DNA from: Pseudomonas sp. BN102 | Lineage (GTDB): Bacteria; Pseudomonadota; Gammaproteobacteria; Pseudomonadales; Pseudomonadaceae | Assembly (NCBI RefSeq): GCF_029871245.1 | Contig: NZ_SSON01000067.1 | Coordinates: forward strand, 62,001 to 126,000 | Direction: 5' to 3' | Length of the DNA: 64,000 bases | Part shown: positions 43,275 to 54,422 of the stretch, in pieces | Position numbering within the stretch: the first letter of the stretch is position 1 | Layout of the letters: each line of letters starts with the position of its first letter | Notes under the pieces: generated by a model | Told to the model about the DNA's origin: nothing | What the model saw: only the letters and a program-made list of their open reading frames with translations | Database searches by the model: none | Position numbers and translations under genes: made by a program

Positions 43275-44116
43275 GCAATCCCTTCCGTTCCCACGCGGCA
43301 CTGCCGGGGGAAACCGGCCGCTTTGCGATGATCCTCTCTGGGGTGATCCTGCTGCTGGCGGTGCTGCCGATCCTGACCATGATCGTGATGTCCTTCAGCG
43401 GCGCCTCGAACCTCGATTTCCCGCCGTCGAGCTTCAGCCTGCAGTGGTACGAGGCGGCCTGGCGCACCTTCGTTTCGCCGGATGCCAGCGATGTGCTGAG
43501 CCTGGGCCAGGCGCTGGGCACCAGCCTGCTGGTGTCCTGCCTGACCATGCTGCTGGCGACCCTGGTGGCGGTGCCGGCGTCCTATGCGCTGACCCGTTGC
43601 GAGTTCCGCGGCAAGGCGGTGGCGCTGCAACTGATGTCGCTGCCGCTGGTGTTCCCCATGGTGGTGCTGGGCCTGGCGCTGTTGCTGGTGTTCGACAGCC
43701 TGCCGTTCCACATGGACACCTCGCGGCTGGTGATCGCCCACGTGATCCTGGCGCTGCCCTTCGTGGTGAAGAACTGCACGGCGGCCATGGTTTCCATCGG
43801 TACCGAGGTGGAGGAGGCCGCGCAGATGCTCGGCGCATCGCCGACGAGGGCGATCCTGGATGTGGTGGTGCCGCTGATGCGCTCGGGCATCCTGGCCGGG
43901 ATGCTGCTGGCCTTCATCGTCTCGTTCAACGAGTTCACCGTGACCTACTTCCTCTACAACATCGATGTGATGACCGTGCCGATCTGGATGTACAGCCGCA
44001 CCGTGTCGTCCCTCGATCCCACCGTATTTTCCTTTGCCGTGCTGATCGTGCTGATCGACTTCGCCCTGATCTGGGCGCTGGAGAAGCTGGTCGGCGATGG
44101 CGGCGTGTCCTTCTGA
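43271..44116 (+). CDS. ABC transporter permease (PotC type)
   Basis: 281 residues, about six helices, with EAA motif VEEAAQMLGASPTRAILDVV. Start overlaps the previous stop, so it is translationally coupled. It is the second membrane subunit of the importer. Confidence 0.9.
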   Translation: MSNPFRSHAALPGETGRFAMILSGVILLLAVLPILTMIVMSFSGASNLDFPPSSFSLQWYEAAWRTFVSPDASDVLSLGQALGTSLLVSCLTMLLATLVAVPASYALTRCEFRGKAVALQLMSLPLVFPMVVLGLALLLVFDSLPFHMDTSRLVIAHVILALPFVVKNCTAAMVSIGTEVEEAAQMLGASPTRAILDVVVPLMRSGILAGMLLAFIVSFNEFTVTYFLYNIDVMTVPIWMYSRTVSSLDPTVFSFAVLIVLIDFALIWALEKLVGDGGVSF

Positions 44117-44129
44117 TTCGAGGTGAAGC

Positions 44130-45185
44130 ATGTCTGGACTGATTCTGCAAAAAGTCGAAAAACGCTACGGCTCCATCTGCGCCGTGACCGACGTCAACCT
44201 GCATCTGCCGGAGGGCAAGCTGGTGTGCTTCCTCGGCCCTTCGGGTTGCGGCAAGACCACCCTGCTGCGGATGATCGCCGGCCTGGAGAGCCTGAGCTCC
44301 GGGCAGATCCTCCTGGATGGCAAGAACATCAGCTACACCCCGGCGCACCAGCGCAACTTCGGCATGGTGTTCCAATCCCTGGCGCTGTTCCCGCACATGA
44401 CGGTGGGCGAGAACATTGCCTACCCGCTGCGCCTGCGCAACGTGGGCAAGGCCGAGCAGCAGGCGCGGGTGGCCGAGTTGCTGCAGTTGATCCAGCTGCA
44501 GGAAATGGTCGACCGGCCGGTGTCGCGGCTTTCCGGCGGGCAGCGCCAACGCGTGGCCATCGCCCGCGCCATCGCTTCGCACCCCAAGTTGCTGCTGCTG
44601 GACGAACCGTTGTCGGCGCTGGACGCCAAGCTGCGCGAATCGATGCAGATCGAGATCCGCCAGCTGCAGCAGCGCCTGAACATCACCACCATCATGGTCA
44701 CCCACGACCAGCGCGAGGCCATGACCATGGCCGACATAGTGGTGGTGCTGGGCGAGCACCGGGTGCAGCAGGTGGGCACGCCGATCGAGATCTACCGCAA
44801 CCCGGCCAACGAGTTCGTCGCCGACTTCATCGGCACCGGCAATATCTTCCCAGCTACCGCCCTGGGTAGCGGCCGCGTCGGCCTGCCTGGCGGTGCGTCG
44901 ATCCAGGCACCGATCTGCTCCAGCATCCAGGCCGGCAAGCCGATCAAGTTGCTGGTGCGTCCGGAGGACCTGCAGCTGTCCGCGCCCCATACCGGCGGCA
45001 CCAACAGCGTGCCGGGCACGGTGACTTTCGTGCGGGATATCGGCGCCACCATCGAAACCACGGTGGAGTGCTCCGGCGTTTCCCTCACCGCGCTGACCAC
45101 GCCCAGCCAGGATATCGGCCTGGCGATCGGCAACCCGGTGTCGGTGACCATTCCGGAACATGCCTGCCGGGTGCTCTCGGCGTGA
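44130..45185 (+). CDS. ABC transporter ATP-binding protein (PotA type)
   Basis: 351 residues. Walker A GPSGCGKTT, Q-loop GMVFQSLALFPHMT, signature LSGGQRQR, Walker B LLLLDEP and H-loop MVTHDQREAMT are all intact, followed by a C-terminal TOBE-type regulatory domain (LLVRPEDLQLS). It powers uptake through the two preceding permeases. It starts 13 bp after the second permease. Confidence 0.9.
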   Translation: MSGLILQKVEKRYGSICAVTDVNLHLPEGKLVCFLGPSGCGKTTLLRMIAGLESLSSGQILLDGKNISYTPAHQRNFGMVFQSLALFPHMTVGENIAYPLRLRNVGKAEQQARVAELLQLIQLQEMVDRPVSRLSGGQRQRVAIARAIASHPKLLLLDEPLSALDAKLRESMQIEIRQLQQRLNITTIMVTHDQREAMTMADIVVVLGEHRVQQVGTPIEIYRNPANEFVADFIGTGNIFPATALGSGRVGLPGGASIQAPICSSIQAGKPIKLLVRPEDLQLSAPHTGGTNSVPGTVTFVRDIGATIETTVECSGVSLTALTTPSQDIGLAIGNPVSVTIPEHACRVLSA

Positions 45186-45266
45186 CGAAGAAGGGCCGAT
45201 TGCAGATTGGCCTTCTCCCCCGCCAGGCGCACACTGGCGGGTGAACCTGGAAATGGAGTGCTGAAC

Positions 45267-46049
45267 ATGGACCTTCAACTTGAAAACCGCAGTGCGCTGG
45301 TATGCGGCGGCAGCTCCGGGTTGGGCTTCGGCGTGGCCGAAGCGCTGGCCAGGGAAGGTGCGCGGGTCTGCCTGCTGGCGCGCAACCTGTCGAAGCTGGA
45401 CCTGGCGGTGGAGCGCATCCGCAAGGATGGCGGCGAAGCCCAGGCGGTGGCGGTGGACCTGAACGACCTGGGTGCCGTGGACATGGCCATCGAACAGGTG
45501 GTGGCGGCCATCGGCGCGCCGGACATTCTTGTCGCGAACAACGGTGGGCCGCCGCCGATCAACGCGGTGGACTTCGACCCGCAGCTCTGGCACCGCCAGC
45601 TGGATGCCATGCTGCTGAGCAGCATGGCGCTGGTAAACGCCTTCCTGCCCGGCATGCGCCAGCGGCGCTTCGGCCGCATCCTGATGATTTCCTCCACTAG
45701 CGTGGTGGAACCGATTCCCGGCCTGGTGCTGTCCAGCGCCTTGCGCGCGGCCCTGGCCAACTGGGCCAAGACCCTCTCGGCCGAAGTGGCCGCCGATGGG
45801 GTGACGGTGAACACCCTGATGCCCGGCTCGTTCTGGACCGAGCGCACCGAGACCCTGACGTTGCGCGCCGCTGAACGCAGCGGCACGCCGGTGGCGAGCC
45901 TGATGGCCAAGGAGCAGGCGGCGATTCCGGTGGGGCGCTACGGCGCGACCGAGGAGTTCGGCGCGGTGGCGGCCTTTCTGGCGAGCCCGCTGGCGAGTTA
46001 TGTCACCGGGGCGTTGATACCGGTTGATGGTGGGGTGTTGAAGGGTTGA
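45267..46049 (+). CDS. SDR-family oxidoreductase lacking the Tyr-x-x-x-Lys pair
   Basis: 260 residues from ATG 45267 (GGAG upstream). The NAD(P)-binding GGSSGLGFGVAEAL and the NNGGPPP loop are present and the C-terminus ends YVTGALIPVDGG. At the usual catalytic YxxxK position the sequence is PGLVLSSALRAALANWAKTL, so the Tyr-Lys pair is absent; the Ser-Ser upstream (ISSTSV) remains. This is seen in a recognised SDR subgroup with Ser/Arg replacements. Last gene of the transport operon; chemistry uncertain. Confidence 0.8.
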   Translation: MDLQLENRSALVCGGSSGLGFGVAEALAREGARVCLLARNLSKLDLAVERIRKDGGEAQAVAVDLNDLGAVDMAIEQVVAAIGAPDILVANNGGPPPINAVDFDPQLWHRQLDAMLLSSMALVNAFLPGMRQRRFGRILMISSTSVVEPIPGLVLSSALRAALANWAKTLSAEVAADGVTVNTLMPGSFWTERTETLTLRAAERSGTPVASLMAKEQAAIPVGRYGATEEFGAVAAFLASPLASYVTGALIPVDGGVLKG

Positions 46050-46056
46050 ACTCGGT

Positions 46057-46162
46057 AGGGCAGCCCTGCGGGCTGCTCAGCGAATGAATTCGCCCCCACA
46101 GGAAAAGCGCGTGCTGCTCTTGTGGGGGCGATTTCAATCGCCAAGGGCCGCGCAGCGGCCCC
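46057..46162. repeat. REP-like palindromes (inverted pair)
   Basis: GGGCAGCCCTGCGGGCTGC, CAGCGAATGAATTCGCCCCC and ACAGG, then GTGGGGGCGATTTCAATCGCC: two palindromes in opposite orientation, a REPIN-like arrangement, filling the gap between the SDR and the convergent glutamate synthase-like gene. Confidence 0.75.
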
Positions 46163-46169
46163 GGATCAT

Positions 46170-47783
46170 TCACCACACGCACGACGGCTCGAAGCTGTCC
46201 GCCCGCGCCATTACCCACATGCGTTCGTAGAAGTCCGCCTCGATCTTTTCCTTGAGCAGGTCGCCCGGCTTGAGGAAGACGTGAATCTGGGAAAAGAGGC
46301 GGATCTCCTTGTCCGACACACGTCGCACCACGTGGCGCGGTTCAAGCTGGTTGGGGTGTTCCAGGCCTGCGGCGGCGAGCATTTCCGCCAGCGCCTTGAG
46401 GGTGTTGCGGTGGAACATCTGCACCCGTTGGGCCTTGTCCGGCACCACCAGGGCGCGCTGGCGCAGTTTGTCCTGGGTGGCGACACCGGTCGGGCACTTG
46501 TTGGTGTGGCAGCTCTGGGACTGGATGCAGCCGATGGCGAACATGAAGCCGCGCGCGGAGTTGGCCCAGTCGGCGCCTATGGCCAGTACGCTGGCGATGT
46601 CGAAGGCGCTGATGATCTTGCCGCTGGCGCCGAGCTTGATCTTGTCCCGCAGGTTCAGGCCCACCAGGGTGTTGTGCACGAACAGCAAGCCTTCGCGCAG
46701 TGGCACGCCGATATGGTCGGTGAATTCCAGGGGCGCCGCGCCGGTGCCGCCTTCCTTGCCGTCGACGACGATGAAGTCGGGGAGGATGCCGGTCTCCAGC
46801 ATGGCCTTGGCGATGCCCATGAACTCCCAGGGGTGGCCCAGGCAGAACTTGAAGCCCACCGGCTTGCCGCCGGACAGCTCTCGCAGCCTGGCGATGAACT
46901 GCAGCATCTCGATGGGCGTGGAGAAGGCGCTGTGCCGCGAGGGGGAGATGCAGTCCTCGCCCATGGGCACGCCACGGGTGAGGGAGATTTCTTCGGTGAC
47001 CTTGTGCTTGGGCAGGATGCCGCCGTGGCCGGGTTTGGCACCCTGGCTGAGTTTGATTTCGATCATCCGCACCTGCGGGCTGCGCGCCTGGGTGGCGAAG
47101 CGTTCTGGGTCGAACTGGCCGTCGCTGGTGCGGCAACCGAAGTAGCCGCTGCCCAGTTCCCAGACCAGATCGCCGCCGTTCTCGCGGTGGTAGGGGCTGA
47201 TGCTGCCTTCGCCGGTGTCGTGATAGAAGTTGCCCAGCTTGGCGCCGCGGTTCAGCGCGCGGATGGCGTTGGCGCTGAGGGAGCCGAAGCTCATGGCCGA
47301 GATGTTGAACACCGAGGCCGAGTAGGGCTGGCTGCACTGCGGCCCGCCTACCACCACGCGGAAGCTGGACGGGTCGCTGAGCGGCGCCGGGCGCATGGAG
47401 TGGCCGATGAATTCGTAGCCGGCCCGGTAGACGTCGATCAGGGTGCCGAAGGGCTTGTCGCCGCCCTCGTTCTTGGCCCGTGCGTAGACCAGCGAGCGCT
47501 GGGCGCGGGAGAAAGGCAGGCGGTCGTCGTCGGCTTCCAGCAGGTACTGGCGGATTTCCGGGCGGATGCCTTCCACCAGATAGCGGATATTGCCGAGGAT
47601 CGGGTAGTTGCGCCGCACCGCGTGGGGCGCCTGCAGCAGGTCGAAGATACCCAGCAGGCTCAGCGCTCCGGCTAGCAGGGTGAAGGGCCAGACCCAGTCA
47701 TGGTCGGTGAAGGGCAGGCTGAACAGGGTGAACAGCACGCAGAAGGCGAAGAAGGCGTAACGGCTCAGCAGCGAAAGGCTCAT
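46170..47783 (-). CDS. Membrane-anchored FMN-binding glutamate synthase-like protein
   Basis: 537 residues. Two N-terminal hydrophobic segments (YAFFAFCVLFTLFSLPF and WPFTLLAGALSLLGIFDLL) anchor a glutamate synthase FMN/Fe-S domain: FNISAMSFGSLSANAIRALN, PGHGGILPKHKV, VDGKEGGTGAAPLEF, and the CIQSQSCHTNKCPTG cluster that binds a 3Fe-4S centre. It lacks the glutaminase domain of GltB, so it is not a standard glutamate synthase. Natural substrate unknown. It stands alone, converging on the SDR gene. Confidence 0.9.
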   Translation of the reverse strand: MSLSLLSRYAFFAFCVLFTLFSLPFTDHDWVWPFTLLAGALSLLGIFDLLQAPHAVRRNYPILGNIRYLVEGIRPEIRQYLLEADDDRLPFSRAQRSLVYARAKNEGGDKPFGTLIDVYRAGYEFIGHSMRPAPLSDPSSFRVVVGGPQCSQPYSASVFNISAMSFGSLSANAIRALNRGAKLGNFYHDTGEGSISPYHRENGGDLVWELGSGYFGCRTSDGQFDPERFATQARSPQVRMIEIKLSQGAKPGHGGILPKHKVTEEISLTRGVPMGEDCISPSRHSAFSTPIEMLQFIARLRELSGGKPVGFKFCLGHPWEFMGIAKAMLETGILPDFIVVDGKEGGTGAAPLEFTDHIGVPLREGLLFVHNTLVGLNLRDKIKLGASGKIISAFDIASVLAIGADWANSARGFMFAIGCIQSQSCHTNKCPTGVATQDKLRQRALVVPDKAQRVQMFHRNTLKALAEMLAAAGLEHPNQLEPRHVVRRVSDKEIRLFSQIHVFLKPGDLLKEKIEADFYERMWVMARADSFEPSCVW

Positions 47784-48152
47784 GCGGACTCCTTGATTGC
47801 AGGTACCGGCATAGGGTAGTGCCTGTGCGCAGGAATTGCCTTGCGATGGCTCAACGACGGGGGTAGGACCTGGAATTGGCGAGAGGGAAGGGGGCCGCTT
47901 CGCGCCCCTTGGCGAATGAATTCGCCCCTACAGGAATAGGCGGCCTGGCCCATGGCGTGGTGCCGATGCCGGCAATGTCCGGTGCGCATGGCGCACCCTA
48001 CGGTGGACCGTGCGACGTGAGGGGTTAGATCGTAGGGTGCGCCGTGCGCACCAAGGTAGTCGGGGATTCGCGAATGATTCCATTCCCCAAAAAAGGGCGC
48101 TGCCGCAAAAGAAAACGGCCCGCGAGGGGCCGTTTCTTGTGGGGCAGGGCGC
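47784..48152. repeat. Intergenic gap with REP-like palindromes
   Basis: 369 bp without a gene. TTGGCGAATGAATTCGCCCC lies at 47909-47928. A second family, GGTGCGCATGGCGCACCCTACG at about 47980-48002 and CGTAGGGTGCGCCGTGCGCACC at about 48031-48052, forms an inverted pair. A terminator follows at 48114. Confidence 0.7.
48114..48136 (-). terminator. Terminator of the bra operon
   Basis: AAACGGCC and GGCCGTTT form the stem around CGCGAGG; on the minus strand the hairpin is followed by TCTTTTGC. It lies 17 bp after the braG stop. Confidence 0.8.
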
Positions 48153-48854
48153 TTAACCGCCGAGGTAGGCGTCGCGCACCTTAGGGTCGTTGAGCAGGTC
48201 CTCGCCGGTGCCCTGCATGACGATCCGTCCGTTCTCCAGCACGTAGCCGCGGTCGGCCAGCTTGAGCGCCTGGTTGGCGTTCTGCTCCACCAGGAACACG
48301 GTCACGCCGTCCCTGCGCAGCTGTTCGATGATGTCGAAGATCTGCTGGATGATGATGGGCGCAAGACCCAGAGACGGTTCGTCGAGCAGCAGCAGCTTGG
48401 GCTTGCTCATCAGCGCGCGGCCGATGGCGAGCATCTGCTGTTCGCCGCCGGACATGGTGCCGGCGCGCTGCTCGAAACGTTCCTTCAGGCGCGGGAACAG
48501 GTGCAGCACCTTGTCCATCTGCTCCTGGTAGTCGCCCTTGTCGGTGAAGAAGCCGCCCATGGCCAGGTTCTCTTCGACGGTCAGGCGGGAGAACACGCGA
48601 CGGCCTTCCGGCACGACGGCGATGCTCTTGCGCATGATGTCGCAGGACTCCTGGCCCACCAGCTCGTCGCCCTCATAGCGAATGCTGCCGCTGGCCGCCC
48701 GCGGCGAGCCGCAGAGGGTCATCAGCAGGGTCGACTTGCCGGCGCCGTTGGCACCGATGAGGGTGACGATCTCGCCTTTCTTGACATCCATGCTGACGCC
48801 GTGCAGCGCCTGGATCTTGCCGTAGAAGGTGGAAACCTTGTCGAAACTAAGCAT
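48153..48854 (-). CDS. braG: Branched-chain amino acid ABC transporter ATPase LivF/BraG
   Basis: 233 residues, the compact LivF size. Walker A GANGAGKST, signature MSGGEQQMLAIGRAL, Walker B LLLLDEPSLGLAP and the C-terminal VLENGRIVMQGTGEDLL identify the second ATPase of the high-affinity Leu/Ile/Val importer. It follows braF by 3 bp and is the last gene of the operon. Confidence 0.95.
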   Translation of the reverse strand: MLSFDKVSTFYGKIQALHGVSMDVKKGEIVTLIGANGAGKSTLLMTLCGSPRAASGSIRYEGDELVGQESCDIMRKSIAVVPEGRRVFSRLTVEENLAMGGFFTDKGDYQEQMDKVLHLFPRLKERFEQRAGTMSGGEQQMLAIGRALMSKPKLLLLDEPSLGLAPIIIQQIFDIIEQLRRDGVTVFLVEQNANQALKLADRGYVLENGRIVMQGTGEDLLNDPKVRDAYLGG

Positions 48855-48857
48855 GGC

Positions 48858-49621
48858 TCAGGCCTCCCCCAGATAGGCTTTGATCACTTCGGGGTTGCTG
48901 CGGATCTGCTCCGGCGTGCCGTCGGCCAGGGGAGTGCCCTGGTTGATCACATAGATATGGTCGGAAATGCTCATTACCAGCTTCATGTCGTGCTCGATCA
49001 GCAGCACGGTCACGTTGTGCTCGTTGCGCAGCATGGCGATCAGCGCTTTGAGATCGTCGGTTTCGCGCGGGTTGAGACCGGCGGCCGGTTCGTCGAGCAT
49101 GAGGATGCGCGGGCGCGTCATCATGCAGCGGGCAATCTCCAGACGGCGCTGCTGACCATAGGCCAGGGTGCCGGCGGGACGGTTGGCGAAGTCGGTGAGG
49201 TTGACCTTCTCCAGCCAGTGGGCGGCGTAGTCCATGGCCTCGCGCTCGCTCTTGCGGAAGCCCGGGGTCTTCAGCAGGCCGGCGAGGAAGTTGGTGTTGA
49301 GGTGGCGATGCTGGGCGACCAGCAGGTTTTCCACCGCAGTCATTTCCTTGAACAGACGGACGTTCTGGAAGGTCCGGACCACGCCGCGGTGAGCGATCTT
49401 GTGGCCGGGCAGGGCCTCGATCTGCTCGCCATCCAGGCGGATGCTGCCCGAGGTCGGCTGGTAGAAACCGGTCAGGCAGTTGAACACGGTGGTCTTGCCG
49501 GCGCCGTTCGGGCCGATCATGGAGACCACTTGCTTTTCATGCACGGTCAGCCCCACCCCGTTGACGGCCAGCAGGCCGCCGAAGCGCATGGAGAGACCGC
49601 TTACTTCCAGGATCGCGCGGC

Positions 49622-49625
<4 letters not shown>
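48858..49625 (-). CDS. braF: Branched-chain amino acid ABC transporter ATPase LivG/BraF
   Basis: 255 residues. Walker [10 protein letters not shown], signature [15 protein letters not shown] (the LivG variant of the ABC signature), Walker [14 protein letters not shown], and a tail [20 protein letters not shown]. Starts inside the 3' end of braE (ATGA, 49622-49625). Paired with BraG to energise uptake. Confidence 0.95.
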
Positions 49626-51798
<2,173 letters not shown>

Positions 51799-51866
51799 TC
51801 CCTAACTCCTCGGGCATCACGAAAAGCGGCGCTTGTGGCGCAGCGGAGCCCGTAAAACACGGATAA

Positions 51867-51897
51867 ACAAAGCCCACTGCGCGAGCAGTGGGCTTTG
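51867..51897 (-). terminator. Attenuator-type hairpin between braC and braD
   Basis: AAAGCCCACTGC-GCGA-GCAGTGGGCTTT: a 12-bp stem with a tetraloop, about 16 bp after the braC stop, followed on the minus strand by TGTTTA. The weak T-tract would let some transcripts pass, giving more binding protein than permease. Confidence 0.75.
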
Positions 51898-51913
51898 CGT
51901 TCAGGCGGGAAGC

Positions 51914-53035
51914 TTATTTAGCTTCGGTCTTGGTGCCGTCCTTGTGCCACTCGTACACCACGAAGCTGAAGTCCTTCAGATCGCCCTTCTCGTCGAAGGC
52001 CAGGTTGCCGGTCGGGGTGGGGAAGGTGTTGGCGCGCAGGGCCGCAGCGACCTTGGCGGTGTCGTCTTCGCCGGCTTTCTTGATGCCTTCGGCGATGACT
52101 TGCACAGCGGCGTAGGCCGGGAACACGAACGGACCGGTCGGGTCTTCGTTCTTGGCCTTGAAGGCGTCTACCAGGGCCTGGTTCTTCGGATCCTGGTCGA
52201 AGGACTTCGGCAGGGTTACCAGCAGGCCTTCGGAAGCCGGGCCAGCGATGGCGGAGAGCTCTTTGTTGCCCACGCCTTCCGGACCCATGAAGCGAACTTT
52301 CAGGCCTTTCTCAGCCGACTGGCGCAGCAGCAGGCCGAGTTCCGGGTGGTAGCCGCCGTAGTAGACGAAGTCCACGCCGCTCTGCTTGATCTTGGCGACG
52401 ATGGTGGAGAAGTCCTTGTCGCCGGCGTTGATGCCTTCGAACAGCGGCACCTTGACGCCCTTGCCTTCCAGGGTCTGCTTCACGGCAGTGGCGATGCCTT
52501 CGCCGTACTGCTGCTTGTCGTGGATGACCGCTACGCTTTTCGGCTTGACGTGGTCAGCGATGAAGTTGCCGGCGGTCGGGCCTTGCAGGCTGTCCAGGCC
52601 GATGGTGCGGAAGACCAGCTGGTAGCCACGGGAGGTGATGTCCGGGCTGGTGGAAGCTGCGGTGATCATCAGGATGCCTTCGTCTTCATAGATGTCGGAC
52701 GCGGGCTGGGTGGAGCTGGAGCAGAGGTGGCCAACCACGTAGTGAATACCGTCGTTGACGATCTTGTTGGCTACGGCAACGGCCTGTTTCGGGTCGCACG
52801 CGTCGTCGTAGACCACGCCTTCGAGCTGAGAGCCGTTCACCCCGCCGGCCTTGTTGATCTGCTCGATCGCCATCTTGGCGCCGATGAACTGCATCTCGCC
52901 GTACTGGGCAACCGCACCGGTCACCGGGCCGGCCAGGGCGATCTTGATGGTGTCGGCCGCTACGGAATAGCTGGCGACACCGGCGAGAGCCATGGCGGCG
53001 AACAGTTTGGAAATCTGCTTGGTAGCCTTATTCAT
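51914..53035 (-). CDS. braC: Leu/Ile/Val(-Ala-Thr)-binding periplasmic protein BraC
   Basis: 373 residues with a signal peptide (LFAAMALAGVASYSVA, cleavage about residue 26, then ADTIKIALAGPVTG). Periplasmic binding-protein fold of the LivJ class: GGVNGSQLEGVVYDDACDPKQAVAVANKI, with a disulfide expected between the Cys in DDAC and the Cys in GHLCSSST, and FRTIGLDSLQGP. It delivers branched-chain amino acids to BraDEFG. First gene of the operon. Confidence 0.95.
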   Translation of the reverse strand: MNKATKQISKLFAAMALAGVASYSVAADTIKIALAGPVTGAVAQYGEMQFIGAKMAIEQINKAGGVNGSQLEGVVYDDACDPKQAVAVANKIVNDGIHYVVGHLCSSSTQPASDIYEDEGILMITAASTSPDITSRGYQLVFRTIGLDSLQGPTAGNFIADHVKPKSVAVIHDKQQYGEGIATAVKQTLEGKGVKVPLFEGINAGDKDFSTIVAKIKQSGVDFVYYGGYHPELGLLLRQSAEKGLKVRFMGPEGVGNKELSAIAGPASEGLLVTLPKSFDQDPKNQALVDAFKAKNEDPTGPFVFPAYAAVQVIAEGIKKAGEDDTAKVAAALRANTFPTPTGNLAFDEKGDLKDFSFVVYEWHKDGTKTEAK

Positions 53036-53337
53036 AGTGCTCCACTCTTGTGTTTTTCATTGTTGTTGTCCTGTTTGCCGAAGCTACGGGACAGGGAATT
53101 GCACCCCGCCAACACCCCCCGGCAACTGTACCGGAACAGTGTAGATTGCCGGTTTGCGGCTTGAAAAGTCGGGTTTTGATGGCGGAATGATCTTGTGTCG
53201 CTAAATCGAAACAAACGTACAGAAATACGGCGTGTCTCGGGCGTGGCAGGTGTCGTCGAGCCGGGCTTGTCTGAATGTTGACCGACGCTATCATTGCGCC
53301 CCCAATCCCTTTGTTACCAACCAACACGAAACAGGCC
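53036..53337. other. Divergent promoter region of braC and DUF2288 gene
   Basis: About 300 bp separating braC (minus) from the DUF2288 gene (plus). No gene, repeat or strong hairpin was seen. It must hold the braC promoter, but no operator was recognised by eye. Confidence 0.6.
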
Positions 53338-53655
53338 ATGAACGATAACGCTAGCACCCTCTATGCCAAGCTGCTCGGCGAAACCGCCGCTATTTCCTGG
53401 GAGGAGCTGCAGCCCTTCTTCGCCCGTGGCGCCCTGCTCTGGGTGGACGGCGCTGCCGACCTGGTGGGCGTGGCACTGGCCGTGGCCGAGGACGACAAGG
53501 CCCAGGTCGCGGCCCTGCTGGCAGCCGGAACGCTCGGCAAGGTTGAGGAGGATCGCGCCCAGGACCTGCTGGCCCGCGACCCGAAACTCTGGGCGGTGGT
53601 GGTGGCGCCCTGGGTGCTGATCCAGGAGCGGGACGAGGCGCCTACCCGACATTGA
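53338..53655 (+). CDS. DUF2288 family protein
   Basis: 105 residues from ATG 53338 (AAACAGG upstream), preferred over 53275. Motifs LYAKLLGETAAISWEELQPFFARG, then VALAVAEDDKAQVAALLA, match the DUF2288 family of small cytoplasmic proteobacterial proteins. No signal peptide or catalytic motif. Function unknown. Confidence 0.8.
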   Translation: MNDNASTLYAKLLGETAAISWEELQPFFARGALLWVDGAADLVGVALAVAEDDKAQVAALLAAGTLGKVEEDRAQDLLARDPKLWAVVVAPWVLIQERDEAPTRH

Positions 53656-53802
53656 AAGCGGCGTTCCAGAGCGGCAGGGAACTGATCCAGGTGCGTGCCG
53701 CCGGTCCGGGCTGGCACTGATCCGGGGCAACGGCAAAGGCGGTGGGGCGAGCTAGACTGAATCCACCTTCTTTTACGTTGTTCATCAACAGGGAGCGCCA
53801 TC

Positions 53803-54171
53803 ATGTTCGAGCCAGGCCATGTACATCGGGCCAATGTGCCCGGAATTCCGGGGCAGCAGGAATTCTCCATCGACCTTTATTACCAGGCCCGCCCAGACGC
53901 CAAGGAAGGGACCATGCTGCACTTCCGCATGGTGGGCGAGATCGGCGGCAAGCATTTCGAAGAGGAATTCGAGATGCACCGTGATACGGCGTTCAACTTC
54001 GCCGCGGTGGTTTCCAAGGTCGCCGTGAAAAACGGGCTTAACGCCAATCAGACGCTGATCATGCGCAACCACAAGGAATACGACCTGATCTTCGAAGACA
54101 TCCGTCGCGTACTCGGCGCCAAGCCGGGTGAGTCGGTCAACCTCGACCATCTGGAAAAGGACGGTCTCTGA
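53803..54171 (+). CDS. DUF5064 family protein
   Basis: 122 residues from ATG 53803 (GGGAGCG 8 bp upstream). Sequence features FEPGHVHRANVPG, FSIDLYYQAR, LHFRMVGEIGGKHFEEEFEMH and YDLIFEDIRRVLG match the Pseudomonas-specific DUF5064 family as I know it. Small beta-rich cytoplasmic protein of unknown function; alone between two repeat-bearing gaps. Confidence 0.75.
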   Translation: MFEPGHVHRANVPGIPGQQEFSIDLYYQARPDAKEGTMLHFRMVGEIGGKHFEEEFEMHRDTAFNFAAVVSKVAVKNGLNANQTLIMRNHKEYDLIFEDIRRVLGAKPGESVNLDHLEKDGL

Positions 54172-54209
54172 CCGTTTTCCTGCCCAAGCCACTCAGCTTG
54201 GGCTTTTCC

Positions 54210-54309
54210 TGTGGGGGCGAATTCATTCGCCAAGGGCAGCAACGCTGCCCCCGGGACATCCGATGGGCAGACCTTCGGCCTGCTCAGCGATTGAAATTGC
54301 CCCCACAGG
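54210..54309. repeat. REPIN-like inverted pair of palindromes
   Basis: CCTGTGGGGGCGAATTCATTCGCC at one end and GCGATTGAAATTGCCCCCAC at the other face each other across about 55 bp, forming a 100-bp hairpin-capable unit. A GTGCGCATGGCGCACCCTAC palindrome lies just beyond at about 54392-54411. Confidence 0.8.
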
Positions 54310-54422
54310 CCAGCCGCTGAAAATTGGGTGCGCCGCACGCACCAGCCGTTTCGACCGGATGAAATCCAGCCCGGACCTCAGGTTTCTCGGTGCGCATGGC
54401 GCACCCTACCGTTGAGTTCGCT

